DNA of 64,000 bases from an uncultured Pseudomonadales bacterium (GCA_947494095.1 CANLTI010000016.1:1-64000), one strand, 5' to 3'; counted from the stretch's first letter, positions 1 through 8,922 are shown. A program made the numbers and translations. The notes: generated from the letters alone by a model not told the origin.

Positions 1-74
1 TGCGCCCCTTCGAGCGCCTTGCCGAGAAAACAGAACTCTACGTCTAATTGGACAAACTATTATTGCCTCGCCCC
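1..74. repeat. Family B repeat element, right end
   Basis: The window opens inside a dispersed repeat. The segment ends in the family B terminus (reads ATTGGACAAACTATTATTG then CCTCGCCCC). The same end occurs at 40353-40382 and 45700-45728, and its inverted form begins the copies at 6602 and 44420. It is joined almost directly to a family A element (82-350). No protein-coding role is supported; the small ORFs crossing it are repeat artefacts. Confidence 0.8.
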
Positions 75-81
75 TAACTAA

Positions 82-350
82 CCCCTTTGACCGGGGTGCT
101 GATGGTTTTTTCTGGGTATATAAGCGCTGGGCGTTGTAAGGAAAGCAAGATTAGACTTTGCACCTGCATAGGGATATGCAAGATTAGACTTTGCAGGAGC
201 ACAAAGTCGAGGAGCATAAAGTCGAGGAGCATAAAGTCGAGGAGCACAAAGTCGAGGAGCACAAAGTCGAGGAGTACAAAATCGCAGATGGCTTGAGCGG
301 CCTAGTCAATGATTCATTAGCGCCCGATTTCCGCAACTCGGAAGAGTGAC
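82..350. repeat. Family A MITE-like element with expanded 15-bp tandem repeat
   Basis: This copy belongs to the family seen complete at 3045-3261, 6917-7159, 8923-9055 and 16296-16558. Its left terminus is missing and its right end (AAGAGTGAC at 342-350) is degenerate. It holds the core 'CCTGCATAGGGATATGC' hairpin and, at 195-284, six near-identical 15-bp units (AGGAGCACAAAGTCG and variants). Other copies have only about two units. The remaining 351-609 contains no gene I can support. Confidence 0.8.
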
Positions 351-609
351 TAATAATGATGACCTTTACGCGCTATGTTTTTAGCGCCATGAGTACTTTT
401 TGGGACCGTTGTTTGGCACTGTCTTTTCGTTGAAAAAACGCAAAATACGCCGAGTAAGGCTTGTTAGCAGCTGGCCGAACCTTTTAAGGGTGTGGTGCAA
501 TGCAGCGATGTTTTTTAGCTACACTAGAGGGGTTGCTGATGAAATAAAGGTGCTGTGTGATGGATATCAATATGAGGCGGTTTATGGCGTACAGCGAAGG
601 TAGCTTTAA

Positions 610-2922
610 GTGGTCGGTGCTTTAATGATGCCCATCTTGTCCAAAAAACACCCTAAAAAAGCACAGGATATTCGTGATAACTACCCGCTAAGAACAGGCG
701 TTATGACGGTCGTTTTATTGATTAATCTGTCAGTGTTGTGGGGTGAAGGCATTGTGCCATCGTGGTATTGGGTGCTGGTTTTTGGCCACACCTTATTGAT
801 GCCACATATTATTTATTATGTTTCAAGTCAACGCGATCATGAAAGTTATAGCTTAACGTTTGATGTCACTATGTACGCATTTTATTTGGGGGCTTGGGGC
901 TATAACCCTTTTTTAGCCGCTGTTTTTATTGCAACGAGTAATCTCACCTTGATATCGTTGGGAGGGTGGTACCGGCTGGCAATTAGCTTGGTGATGCAGC
1001 TGATTGGAGGGCTTGCCGGAGGCATGGTTGCGGGGTTTTATTTTAGACCGCACCTCGATATAACCCCCATGCTGATCGCTACAGTGGGGTTTTTTATCTT
1101 TATGATAGGCATTGGCTGGCTAATGCATCATATTCATCAGCGTTTGCACAGTACGCGCCGTGATTTAAAAGCACGGCATAGCCAGCTAGCCGATATCAAT
1201 ACGCTGGCTATGGCGGTGAATAGTCAGTTGACCATTGATAGCATTATGGAGCAATTACTCAATACCCTCGAAAAGCTCTACCCTTTTGAGGCGGTATACT
1301 TTTTATCTTATCATGAAGATACCCATCGCTTAGCGCTATCGGGTGTCTATGGAGAGGCTATCTCTTATGACGAGCGCACAGCCTTTGAGGCGTTAGATTT
1401 CGATTTAAACAGCGACGCTAATAGCGTTTTTATTATGGGGCTTGTACAGCGACGTATTATTAATCTCTCGCATGTTGAGCCTGACATGGTCAATGCCGGA
1501 GCGGCTATCGATAAGCAGCTATATGAGATAAAACCATGCGTGTCTATTATTTATTTTCCTATTTATATTGATGATGAAGTTGTGGGTGGCTTAGCCTTTA
1601 TTAACCATAAAGACCCCTGCGTTCTAAAAAAGCCCGACCTGCAACGTATTTCTGATTATCTGATTCAAGTCGGTACAGCTATCAAAAATGCTAATCTTAT
1701 TCGGCAACTCAAAAAAACAAAAGAAGACGCGCTTGCAGCACAAAAAAAAGCCGAGGAATCCGAGGAGGCTAAAAGTCGATTTTTAGCCAATATGAGTCAT
1801 GAAATACGTACGCCAATGACCGCTATTTTAGGTTACTCAGAAGCTCTACAAGAGCCTAATATTAACGATGGTGAACGCAAGAAGTTTGTCGGTATTATTA
1901 TGAATAGCGGTAAGCATTTATTATCGATGATTAATAATATTTTAGATATCTCTAAAATAGAAGCCAGTAAAGTACAGATCGAAAAGATTAGTATTGATGT
2001 CGTACATATGATGAGCGATATAGAGAGCTATATAAAATTACAGGCAGATGAAAAGAACCTTGATTATAAAATAGTTATCAATTACCCCGTGCCACAGCGC
2101 ATTACCAGCGACCCTACACGCTTAAAGCAAGTGCTTTTAAACTTGTGTAATAATGCGATAAAGTTTACAGATAAAGGCTGTATTACACTAATATTGAGCT
2201 GGCCGCAAAATAATTTAATAGAAATAACGGTACAAGATACCGGTATCGGTATGAGCGATCAGGAGTGTGCGCATATTTTTGAGGCCTTTGCGCAAGCCGA
2301 TACTTCAACAACACGGCTTTATGGCGGTACCGGTTTAGGGTTAACTATTTCTAAGAGCTTAGCTTTACTTATGGGTGGCGATCTAAAAGTTGAGAGTAAA
2401 AAAAATAAAGGCAGCCAATTTGTTTTAACACTTGATACCGGCCAGCTAGTAGATAACTGCATTAATAATAATCAAGCATGGCAAAAACGACAAAAGGGTC
2501 AATATCAAAAAAATAAAAACAATAAAATACCCGTATTGCAAGGTAAAGTATTAATTGCAGAAGATAACCCTGTTAATCAACAAATCATTAAACGCTTAAT
2601 AGAGTTGGCAGGTTTAACGGTTGACCTTGTCGAAAATGGTTTAGAGGCGGTTTCGGCTGTCAATGATAATAGTTATGATTTGATTTTTTTAGATATGCAG
2701 ATGCCAATTATGGGAGGCAAGGATGCAGCGTTACACATTAAAGCTTTAGGTGTGGATACGCCAATGATTGCATTTACAGCTAATGTGATGACTCATCAAG
2801 TGCAAAGCTACTTGGATACAGGTTTTATGGATGTAATCGAAAAACCCATAAATAGAGAAAAATTGTATCAATTACTGAAGCAGTCATTAGCGGCCCCCAA
2901 ATACAATCGCTCATCATTTTGA
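610..2922 (+). CDS. Membrane hybrid sensor histidine kinase / response regulator
   Basis: This is a signal-transducing kinase that autophosphorylates on His and passes the phosphate to its own receiver domain. Residues ~30-175 hold about five hydrophobic membrane segments. A GAF-like sensor region follows (~195-365), then a short coiled coil. The HisKA domain has the H-box at H397 (MSHEIRTPM). The HATPase_c domain has an N-box near N515, the G1 box DTGIGM at ~543-548 and the G2 box GGTGLGL at ~572-578. The receiver domain (~645-765) has D695 as phospho-acceptor, acidic E651/D652 and K745. No output domain follows the receiver, so an unlinked partner is expected. I kept the GTG start because AAGG lies about 9 bases upstream; ATG at 625 is the alternative. 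No response regulator gene adjoins it, so it is an orphan and its signal is unknown. Confidence 0.93.
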   Translation: MVGALMMPILSKKHPKKAQDIRDNYPLRTGVMTVVLLINLSVLWGEGIVPSWYWVLVFGHTLLMPHIIYYVSSQRDHESYSLTFDVTMYAFYLGAWGYNPFLAAVFIATSNLTLISLGGWYRLAISLVMQLIGGLAGGMVAGFYFRPHLDITPMLIATVGFFIFMIGIGWLMHHIHQRLHSTRRDLKARHSQLADINTLAMAVNSQLTIDSIMEQLLNTLEKLYPFEAVYFLSYHEDTHRLALSGVYGEAISYDERTAFEALDFDLNSDANSVFIMGLVQRRIINLSHVEPDMVNAGAAIDKQLYEIKPCVSIIYFPIYIDDEVVGGLAFINHKDPCVLKKPDLQRISDYLIQVGTAIKNANLIRQLKKTKEDALAAQKKAEESEEAKSRFLANMSHEIRTPMTAILGYSEALQEPNINDGERKKFVGIIMNSGKHLLSMINNILDISKIEASKVQIEKISIDVVHMMSDIESYIKLQADEKNLDYKIVINYPVPQRITSDPTRLKQVLLNLCNNAIKFTDKGCITLILSWPQNNLIEITVQDTGIGMSDQECAHIFEAFAQADTSTTRLYGGTGLGLTISKSLALLMGGDLKVESKKNKGSQFVLTLDTGQLVDNCINNNQAWQKRQKGQYQKNKNNKIPVLQGKVLIAEDNPVNQQIIKRLIELAGLTVDLVENGLEAVSAVNDNSYDLIFLDMQMPIMGGKDAALHIKALGVDTPMIAFTANVMTHQVQSYLDTGFMDVIEKPINREKLYQLLKQSLAAPKYNRSSF

Positions 2923-3044
2923 TTATGAGTGATTAATCGGTCAATGGTGCGGTATTTATCGTTAAATTAAAAATATACAGCGCATGTGGCATTAAAGCAC
3001 GGAGTATCTACGTAAAGGCGGTTGCTTGACGTCTATCTTTTTAT

Positions 3045-3261
3045 GCAACTATTCAGCTAAGCGCCGGGCCTTGCAGGGAAAGTAAGGGTTAGACCGTGCA
3101 CCTGCATAGGGATATGCAAGATTAGACTTTGCACCTGCATAAGGATATGCGAGATTAGACTTTGCAGGAGCACAAAGTCGAGGAGCACAAAGTCGCAGAT
3201 GACTTGAGCTGCCCAGTCAATGATTTATTAGCGCCTAATTTCGGTACCTCTGAATAGTTAC
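3045..3261. repeat. Family A MITE-like element
   Basis: The left terminus reads GCAACTATTCAG (3045-3056) and the right terminus CTGAATAGTTAC (3250-3261), a 12-bp inverted repeat with one mismatch. The flanks CTTTTTAT (3037-3044) and CTCTTTAT (3262-3269) match at 7 of 8 positions, as expected for an 8-bp target duplication. The interior has two CCTGCAT-type hairpin units and two 15-bp AGGAGCACAAAGTCG units. Confidence 0.85.
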
Positions 3262-3346
3262 CTCTTTATTTCTTATCTCTTGTGTGGGGCTCTGTTGTTA
3301 TCTCTATTACTGACCTGTGTTGTTGTGCTTGTTAGTACAAGGCTTA

Positions 3347-3480
3347 GGGGCAAGGGGGGAAATTCATTATCCAATATACTTATTTGCTACTTCCCCTTGT
3401 GTGTTGCTCAAAGCGTTACATGTCTGGGCGTCCGCCGCTTCATAGGGTTTCTTGTTTTCACGATCAGCGCTAGGCCTGCT
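3347..3480. repeat. Family B element, degenerate
   Basis: It begins TTA then GGGGCAAGG, followed by CATTATCCAATA as in the copy at 40179. It then carries the GTTGCTCAAAGCGTTACATG core. The right terminus is eroded, so the end coordinate is approximate. Confidence 0.55.
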
Positions 3481-3661
3481 CAATGTGCTTTTAATAGTGG
3501 CTCTTATAGGCAAAAACACTGGCCTTACCAGCAGCGCTTTTAATGATTGATATTTTAATTTTATAACCTAATTTCACTACAAGATTTAATATTTAAGGCG
3601 GTGTATGCTCATGGGTTTGGCGATCAATATCGGCTAAATAGGTTACCTACTGGAGAGTTAA

Positions 3662-4138
3662 ATGTACTTGATATTTAGAATGCTGTATGTGTTATTGGTT
3701 TCTCGAGGTAAGCCGAGACTCCCTATTGAATACCCAGATAGCACATTAACATTTCGTGTATTACCCAATGATATTGATATTAATATGCATATGAATAATG
3801 GACGCTATTTAACGATCTGTGATTTATCGCGATTAGATATTTTTATACGATCTGGGTTTGCTAAAACCATGCTTAAACATAAATGGATGCCGGTGATTAC
3901 TGAGCATACTATGCGATACAAAAGATCATTGGGGTTGTTTCAAAAATATCATATTAGTACAAAAATTGTTGATTGGAATGAAAAAACATTTCAAATGGAG
4001 CATGCTTTTACTTCGGTATTATCGGGCAGGGTGGTTGCTGAAGGTATATCTAAGGGCTGCGTTGTGCATAAGGGAGCCGTTATTCCGCCTTTAGAGGTTA
4101 TGGACGTGGTGGCGCAAAGGCTCAAAGTTAAAGGGTAA
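3662..4138 (+). CDS. Acyl-CoA thioesterase-like hotdog protein (THEM6/YbgC type)
   Basis: This small 158-residue protein probably hydrolyses acyl thioesters. It is read as a single hotdog fold: an N-terminal hydrophobic stretch (1-13), then the family signature PNDIDINMHMNNGRYL (~39-54), where the Asp and the HMNN segment form the active-site region. A beta-rich half with SLGLFQKYHISTKIVDWNEK follows. The N-terminal hydrophobic stretch resembles the membrane anchor of THEM6-like proteins. A CTGGAGAG ribosome site lies a few bases before the ATG. It stands alone between a repeat region and a convergent nucleotidase gene. The substrate cannot be told from sequence. Confidence 0.8.
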   Translation: MYLIFRMLYVLLVSRGKPRLPIEYPDSTLTFRVLPNDIDINMHMNNGRYLTICDLSRLDIFIRSGFAKTMLKHKWMPVITEHTMRYKRSLGLFQKYHISTKIVDWNEKTFQMEHAFTSVLSGRVVAEGISKGCVVHKGAVIPPLEVMDVVAQRLKVKG

Positions 4139-4188
4139 AATAGAGCCTTTACCTTGCTATCGCTGGCAGAGGTAGAGGCTCCATTTTT

Positions 4189-4225
4189 AAATTGTCATTA
4201 AAATTTAATTTTTTAATGACAATTT
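4189..4225. terminator. Bidirectional hairpin between convergent genes
   Basis: AAATTGTCATTAAAA (4189-4203) pairs perfectly with TTTTAATGACAATTT (4211-4225). It lies between the thioesterase (+) and the nucleotidase (-). The A and T tracts on either side allow it to serve both strands. Confidence 0.7.
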
Positions 4226-4229
4226 AAAA

Positions 4230-6572
4230 CTAATCATCGGCTTGTAAATTAATTTTATACATTGCACCACGTTCACTGGCTTTAATGTAGTTCACTGGGA
4301 ACAACTGCTGCTTGGCAATAAAGTCGGCGACACGCACGGTATCAGGTGCATAAAAAATAATATTTAAATCGATTGCGGCATCAATGCGAGCGAGCTGCCA
4401 ATTATTATCCGCACTGGGGTTGACGGTACCGTTATCGGCCGATAGTGTACGAATGTAATTGGCCAGTACATCACGATTTGCATCTGGTGCCTCAATAACA
4501 ACATGCTCACTGCCGGTACCCGGAAAGCTACCTCCACCGCCGGCACGATAATTATTGGTAGCCACCAAAAATTGCATATCCTCTGCCACAGGCTCATCAT
4601 TAAAGGTTAGATTAACAATGCGTTGCGCATTGCTGTTGTCTAATACGCAGCCTTCGGCATAGCGAGCAGGCTGGGTAACGTCTATTTGATATTTAACACC
4701 ATCGATCACATCAAAATTATACGTTGGGAAGCTAGTGCTAATAAGCTCTTGTGGCTCACTGGATGTCGTATCAATTTGATTAAACATACCTGCCGCGCAT
4801 TCAAGCCACTGGGCGAGCTCGCCGCCGTTAATTTTGACAACTTGTAGTGTGTTGGGATAAAGGTATAAATCGGCGGCATCTTTTAAGGCCAAATTCCCTT
4901 TTTTGACCGTCACAAAATCACTTTCGTTGCTACAGTTTTGGCTGCGAGCACAGGCTTTAAAAGGCGCAGCCGCCGACAGTACAGGCAGGTTCTGTAAATT
5001 GACATCGCCTTGAATGAGCTGCTCGACGTAGTCTTTTTGTGCATCACTTACAATTTGTACCGAAGGGTCGTCTTGCACTAGTGCTAAAAAACTAAACATA
5101 TCGTCTGAGGCAGAGCCTATAGGCTGGTTCATATAGGTTGTGGTTTGAGTATCAGCATCCGCTAAAGCCGCGGTAATTTCAGGGTCAGTGATGACGCTTT
5201 CGGTATCGATAGAGGGCGTTGATACTTGATGGTTAAAAATATTCCATTTTTGACTGTCTTTATCGTAGACAAGCTCCAAATCAATAATACCTAAATGGCT
5301 GCCCCAGTAGCCAGGCATAACCGCAGGTACGCGATTGATTGTGCCTTTTTCAATATTAACGTGAGCGACATCAGCAAATGCCTCTGAGGGGAATACCGAG
5401 TGAGAATGACCAAACATAATAGCGTCAATACCCTCAACTTGTGAAAGGTAATACGAAGAGTGCTCAGCCAAATTACTTTCGTCGTAAGGCGCAGTACTAA
5501 TACCCGAGTGCGGAATGGCCACAATAATATCTGCGCCTTCAGCTTGCATCTTGGGGATAAGCTCTTTTGCTGTCGCCGCAATATCTTTAACTGTAACCTT
5601 GCCTGTTAAGTTTTTTTTGTCCCACACTAAAATTTGTGGTGGTACAAAACCAATAAAGCCAATTTTTACAGTGCGATCTTCACCGTCACTATCAATTATC
5701 GTTTTTTCGATAATCGTATAGGGGTCAAAATAATGCTGATCATTAGTGGGGTCGGTATCGCCATCAGGCTTATAAATATTGGCACTGATATAGGGGAAGT
5801 TAGCATCATTGACTGATTCTTTTAAAAATGCTAAGCCATAATTAAATTCATGATTACCGTAATTAGCCACATCGTACCCTAGTAAATTCATGGCTTGATA
5901 GACTGGGTGTACTTCATCTGCAGTAATGCCTTTTGAGGCCATCCAATCACCGATAGGGTTGCCTTGTATTAAATCACCATTATCAACTAATACGCTATTC
6001 ACGACTTCTTCGCGGGCTGTTTTAATTAAACTAGCTGTACGGCTTAAACCAAAGCGTGTTTGTATCGTATCGCTATAATAATTAACATCTGTTAAATAAG
6101 CGTGAATATCTGTGGTTTCCATTAAGCGTAAGCGTGCAAAATACTCTGCATTCACAATAGCTTTTAAATGAGTCAGCTCATCAGCTAAAGCCGCTTTATC
6201 AATAAGGTCTTCAGTCGTATCTAATAAAAAATCAATATTATCTATTTTTTGGTTGTACGCTGCTTGTTGTTCAGTACTCAATGTATCGTTGTTGGCAGCG
6301 TTGCTTTTGATTACCTCAAAAATCGCTTTTAGCTCAGTAATTGTTTTATTGCCAGCTTGTGGGTCCATATCGGGGTCAGGAGTGGTTTTGTCATCGACAG
6401 GGACTTGCTCTTTTACGGGTTGATTATCAGGCTCAATCGTATTGGCTTGTGATTTATTACTGCTACCACAACCGCTTAATAGCGCTATACAAGAGGCTAG
6501 CAATGTACTCGTGAATATGTTTTTGGCGGTAATGACATTGGCCTTTAGTGGCTGTTTATATTTGATTAACAT
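4230..6572 (-). CDS. cpdB: 2',3'-cyclic-nucleotide 2'-phosphodiesterase / 3'-nucleotidase, lipoprotein form
   Basis: This enzyme hydrolyses 2',3'-cyclic nucleotides and 3'-nucleotides outside the cytoplasm to salvage nucleosides and phosphate. The metallophosphatase half shows METTDIHAYLTD, VDNGDLIQG, GNHEFNYG, IPHSGIS and GHSHSVFP, the metal and active-site motifs of the CpdB family. The C-terminal 5'-nucleotidase domain carries NNYRAGGGGSFPG, the substrate-binding loop typical of CpdB. The N-terminus has a lipobox (ALLSGC), so it should be lipid-anchored, unlike the soluble periplasmic E. coli enzyme. About 130 extra residues, rich in acidic and helical segments, precede the catalytic domain. 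I moved the start to the ATG at 6572, which has GGAG at 6582-6585. The upstream ATG at 6599 has no ribosome site. Confidence 0.93.
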   Translation of the reverse strand: MLIKYKQPLKANVITAKNIFTSTLLASCIALLSGCGSSNKSQANTIEPDNQPVKEQVPVDDKTTPDPDMDPQAGNKTITELKAIFEVIKSNAANNDTLSTEQQAAYNQKIDNIDFLLDTTEDLIDKAALADELTHLKAIVNAEYFARLRLMETTDIHAYLTDVNYYSDTIQTRFGLSRTASLIKTAREEVVNSVLVDNGDLIQGNPIGDWMASKGITADEVHPVYQAMNLLGYDVANYGNHEFNYGLAFLKESVNDANFPYISANIYKPDGDTDPTNDQHYFDPYTIIEKTIIDSDGEDRTVKIGFIGFVPPQILVWDKKNLTGKVTVKDIAATAKELIPKMQAEGADIIVAIPHSGISTAPYDESNLAEHSSYYLSQVEGIDAIMFGHSHSVFPSEAFADVAHVNIEKGTINRVPAVMPGYWGSHLGIIDLELVYDKDSQKWNIFNHQVSTPSIDTESVITDPEITAALADADTQTTTYMNQPIGSASDDMFSFLALVQDDPSVQIVSDAQKDYVEQLIQGDVNLQNLPVLSAAAPFKACARSQNCSNESDFVTVKKGNLALKDAADLYLYPNTLQVVKINGGELAQWLECAAGMFNQIDTTSSEPQELISTSFPTYNFDVIDGVKYQIDVTQPARYAEGCVLDNSNAQRIVNLTFNDEPVAEDMQFLVATNNYRAGGGGSFPGTGSEHVVIEAPDANRDVLANYIRTLSADNGTVNPSADNNWQLARIDAAIDLNIIFYAPDTVRVADFIAKQQLFPVNYIKASERGAMYKINLQADD

Positions 6573-6601
6573 GAGTGAATCTCCGTAAGTATCGATCATT
6601 A

Positions 6602-6806
6602 GGGGTGAGGCAATAATAAGTTGTCCAATGAGGCGCAGATTTCTGTTTTGTCAGCAAGGCGCTCGAAGGGATTCATGCTTGGGCATGTAACGCTTCGAGC
6701 AACGCATCGGGGCCGGAGCCTCTTATGAGGCATTACAGGAACACAATGTCGAGCTGAGGGAGTAGAAAAATCAGTATTATTGGATAAAGTATTACTGCCT
6801 CGCCCT
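6602..6806. repeat. Family B MITE-like element, complete
   Basis: The left terminus GGGGTGAGGCAATAATAAG and the right terminus GTATTACTGCCTCGCCC form an imperfect inverted repeat of about 27 bp, which includes TTGTCCAAT / ATTGGATAA. TTA flanks both sides (6599-6601 and 6807-6809), consistent with a 3-bp target duplication. The interior has an imperfect hairpin core (AACGCTTCGAGCAACGC). It lies just upstream of cpdB and may carry or interrupt its promoter. Confidence 0.75.
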
Positions 6807-6916
6807 TTAGTTTATCGATAAGTCATTTAAAACGCGGAGGGTGACATAGTTTGATGAATTTTTTGTTGCATATTTATGACTGTTTTATAACAAGTGCTAT
6901 TTATAAATGTTTAGTT

Positions 6917-7159
6917 GTAATTATTCAGCCAAGCTGACAAGCCTCATCTGATAGGGTGCTGATGGGTTATTTTTCGGGCATTTAAGTGCGGGGCCTTGCA
7001 GGGAAAGTAAGGGTTAGACAGTACACCTGCATAGGGATATGCAAGATTAGACTTTGCAGGAGCACAAAGTCGAGGAGCACACTGTCGAGAGCACGTATAT
7101 AGTGACCACCTCAGTAAATAATTTATTGGCACCCAATTTAGGGACTTCTGAATAGTTAC
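6917..7159. repeat. Family A MITE-like element, complete
   Basis: Termini GTAATTATTCAG (6917-6928) and CTGAATAGTTAC (7148-7159) are inverted repeats. The flanks GTTTAGTT (6909-6916) and GCTTAGTT (7160-7167) match at 7 of 8, an 8-bp target duplication. The interior follows the family layout: GGGTGCTGATGG, a GCACCTGCATAGGGATATGC-type hairpin, then 15-bp AGGAGCACAAAGTCG units. No transposase is encoded. Confidence 0.88.
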
Positions 7160-7279
7160 GCTTAGTTAATATAAATACAATAAAACCTTAATATTCCTGC
7201 TATATTCTGCGTCAACCCTACATTCGTAAGGGTCTAGCCTACTCACCACTTTTTTAGGTCTTATCCTAAAGGGGATGTC

Positions 7280-8905
7280 ATGTTTAACGTCGAGTATTGT
7301 TGTACACTCAAAAAAAATGCTACAAAATTCAAAAGTATTCTAGCGGGCCTTTTATTGGCGACACCATTGTTATCAATCAATGCGATAGCAGCTACTGCTC
7401 AGTGGAATACTCGTGTACCTATCAAGGCGCCAACAGCGAGTAATAATAATGGAAAGCGTGTTTTATTTGATGTATCGCACGGGGGGACCCAAGGTAATGC
7501 AGACTGGGTTTTAGATGGTGCATTTTCGGATTTTGCTGATGCGCTAGTCGTCGAGGGCTATACCGTAGAGGAATATCGAGGTGTCGACTTAAATAATAAT
7601 GGCCGTATTGATTTTTTTGATGATTACAATAAGCCGGCTAACGTTGGTTTAAATGAAGCAATTATTACATATAGCGCCATTATGCATGCGGATGTTTTAG
7701 TGCTTGCCGAAACCAATCGGCCTTTTAGTGTGAGCGAGTACGCTGCGCTAGAGCGATTTGTGCAAGCGGGTAAAGGGATATTCTTTATTGCCGATCATTA
7801 TGATGCTGATCGCAATTTAAATACATGGGATGCGACCGAAGTATTTAATGGCTATAACCGCTCAGACTCCAATACTTATAATTTACATTCTCATTATGGG
7901 GATTTACGTAACCCTAAAAGGGCTAATGCTGGCTGGTTAGCGCAAAATTTTGGTATTCGTTTTCGGTTTAATGCCGTCGATTATAAGCAGGGAGTGAGTG
8001 GCGTTAAACCACCTTCAGACACTGAAAACCTAACACAAGGTGTGGGTCCTGTATTAATGGCGGCAGGTGCAACACTGGCCATTATTGATAAAACCAAAGC
8101 CAAGGGTTTGGTTTATTTTTCTGCCAGTGATACGCCTAGAAAATGGACTCACGCAAACGATGCGGGTCTTTATTTTGGTGGTATGGCAGAGGGGCCTTAT
8201 GTTGCTATATCAAAGGCGGGTTTGGGTAAAGCGGCATTTATTGGTGACTCATCACCTATTGAAGATGAGACACCAGTTTATAAAAGAGAGGACAGCGGTG
8301 CGACCAAAAAAACCTACCCTGGTTGGACCGACGCCGGTAATGCGGCTAGGTTATCGGTCAATATTATTAACTGGTTAGCCACACCCGAAGCATATACGCG
8401 CTTTAATAGTAGCCGTCATCGAGCAGGTATAGTGACGCCAACACCCATGGCGAATGCAGAAAAAAGTGATCCTAATAACGGCCGGCCGTGGTCGCAACCG
8501 GGCGGCCAGTATCAGCCTTGGAACCCCCTTACTTTTGCCAATGGCGCGTATGGCGCACCTTGCTCTGCGCAAGGTTGCAGTAACACCGGCCCAGGCGACG
8601 GGAATACACCAAGCACAGGCATTATCAGTGTTAATCAAGCATTGGCATTAGGAAAAGGTAAAAGAGTCACTGTAGAGGGCAGGGTAAAGGCTGAATTAAA
8701 TGGTATTTATGCTTTATTGCTCAGCGATGCTAATAACCAGACAGTAACGATTAACGTCAAGTTAGAGTCTCATCAGCGAGCACAATTTAGCCCGAGCCTT
8801 AATCGTGCAATATTGGGTAAGCTCATTCGCGTGACGGGCGTACGTGACAGCTATTTGTCTGGCCCAAGTATTGAGTCTGTTAGAGCAATTACGGTCATTA
8901 ATTAA
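7280..8905 (+). CDS. Secreted protein with amidotransferase-like and OB-fold regions
   Basis: This is an exported 541-residue protein of unknown function. Residues 1-38 form a signal peptide (LAGLLLATPLLSINAIAA). Residues ~55-360 form one domain starting GKRVLFDVSHGG and continuing with alternating strand/helix segments such as ADVLVLAETN and GKGIFFIADHYD. This resembles the class I glutamine-amidotransferase-like fold of DUF4350-type proteins, but no catalytic Cys is evident. The sequence VDLNNNGRIDFFDDY looks like a calcium-binding loop. After a Pro/Gly/Asn-rich linker (~385-440), residues ~450-541 look like an OB-fold (nucleic-acid or sugar binding, DUF6359/YhcR-like), containing GKRVTVEGRVKAELNGIYAL. 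AAAGGGG lies just before the ATG. It could act on extracellular DNA, but the sequence does not prove this. Confidence 0.7.
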   Translation: MFNVEYCCTLKKNATKFKSILAGLLLATPLLSINAIAATAQWNTRVPIKAPTASNNNGKRVLFDVSHGGTQGNADWVLDGAFSDFADALVVEGYTVEEYRGVDLNNNGRIDFFDDYNKPANVGLNEAIITYSAIMHADVLVLAETNRPFSVSEYAALERFVQAGKGIFFIADHYDADRNLNTWDATEVFNGYNRSDSNTYNLHSHYGDLRNPKRANAGWLAQNFGIRFRFNAVDYKQGVSGVKPPSDTENLTQGVGPVLMAAGATLAIIDKTKAKGLVYFSASDTPRKWTHANDAGLYFGGMAEGPYVAISKAGLGKAAFIGDSSPIEDETPVYKREDSGATKKTYPGWTDAGNAARLSVNIINWLATPEAYTRFNSSRHRAGIVTPTPMANAEKSDPNNGRPWSQPGGQYQPWNPLTFANGAYGAPCSAQGCSNTGPGDGNTPSTGIISVNQALALGKGKRVTVEGRVKAELNGIYALLLSDANNQTVTINVKLESHQRAQFSPSLNRAILGKLIRVTGVRDSYLSGPSIESVRAITVIN

Positions 8906-8922
8906 TATAAAAGTAACTCAGC

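Larger units (their letters stand above)
2923..3661. other. Intergenic stretch made of repeat elements
   Basis: This gap holds a complete family A element (3045-3261) and a degenerate family B element (from about 3347). The 87-residue open frame at 3280-3543 lies in the B element and has no protein features, so I do not call it. About 120 bases before the thioesterase gene hold nothing recognisable beyond its ribosome site. Confidence 0.6.

Noticed and set aside
74..296. Open frames on both strands across the 15-bp tandem array
   Set aside because: They exist because a 15-bp unit has no stop in those frames. The peptides are simple KSRST or LLDFV-type repeats without start signals.
1..350. 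CRISPR array suggested by regular short repeats
   Set aside because: Units are contiguous 15-bp tandem copies without unique spacers, and no cas gene occurs in the window.
3280..3543. 87-residue frame downstream of the kinase
   Set aside because: It lies within a degenerate family B element and has no recognisable domain or ribosome site.
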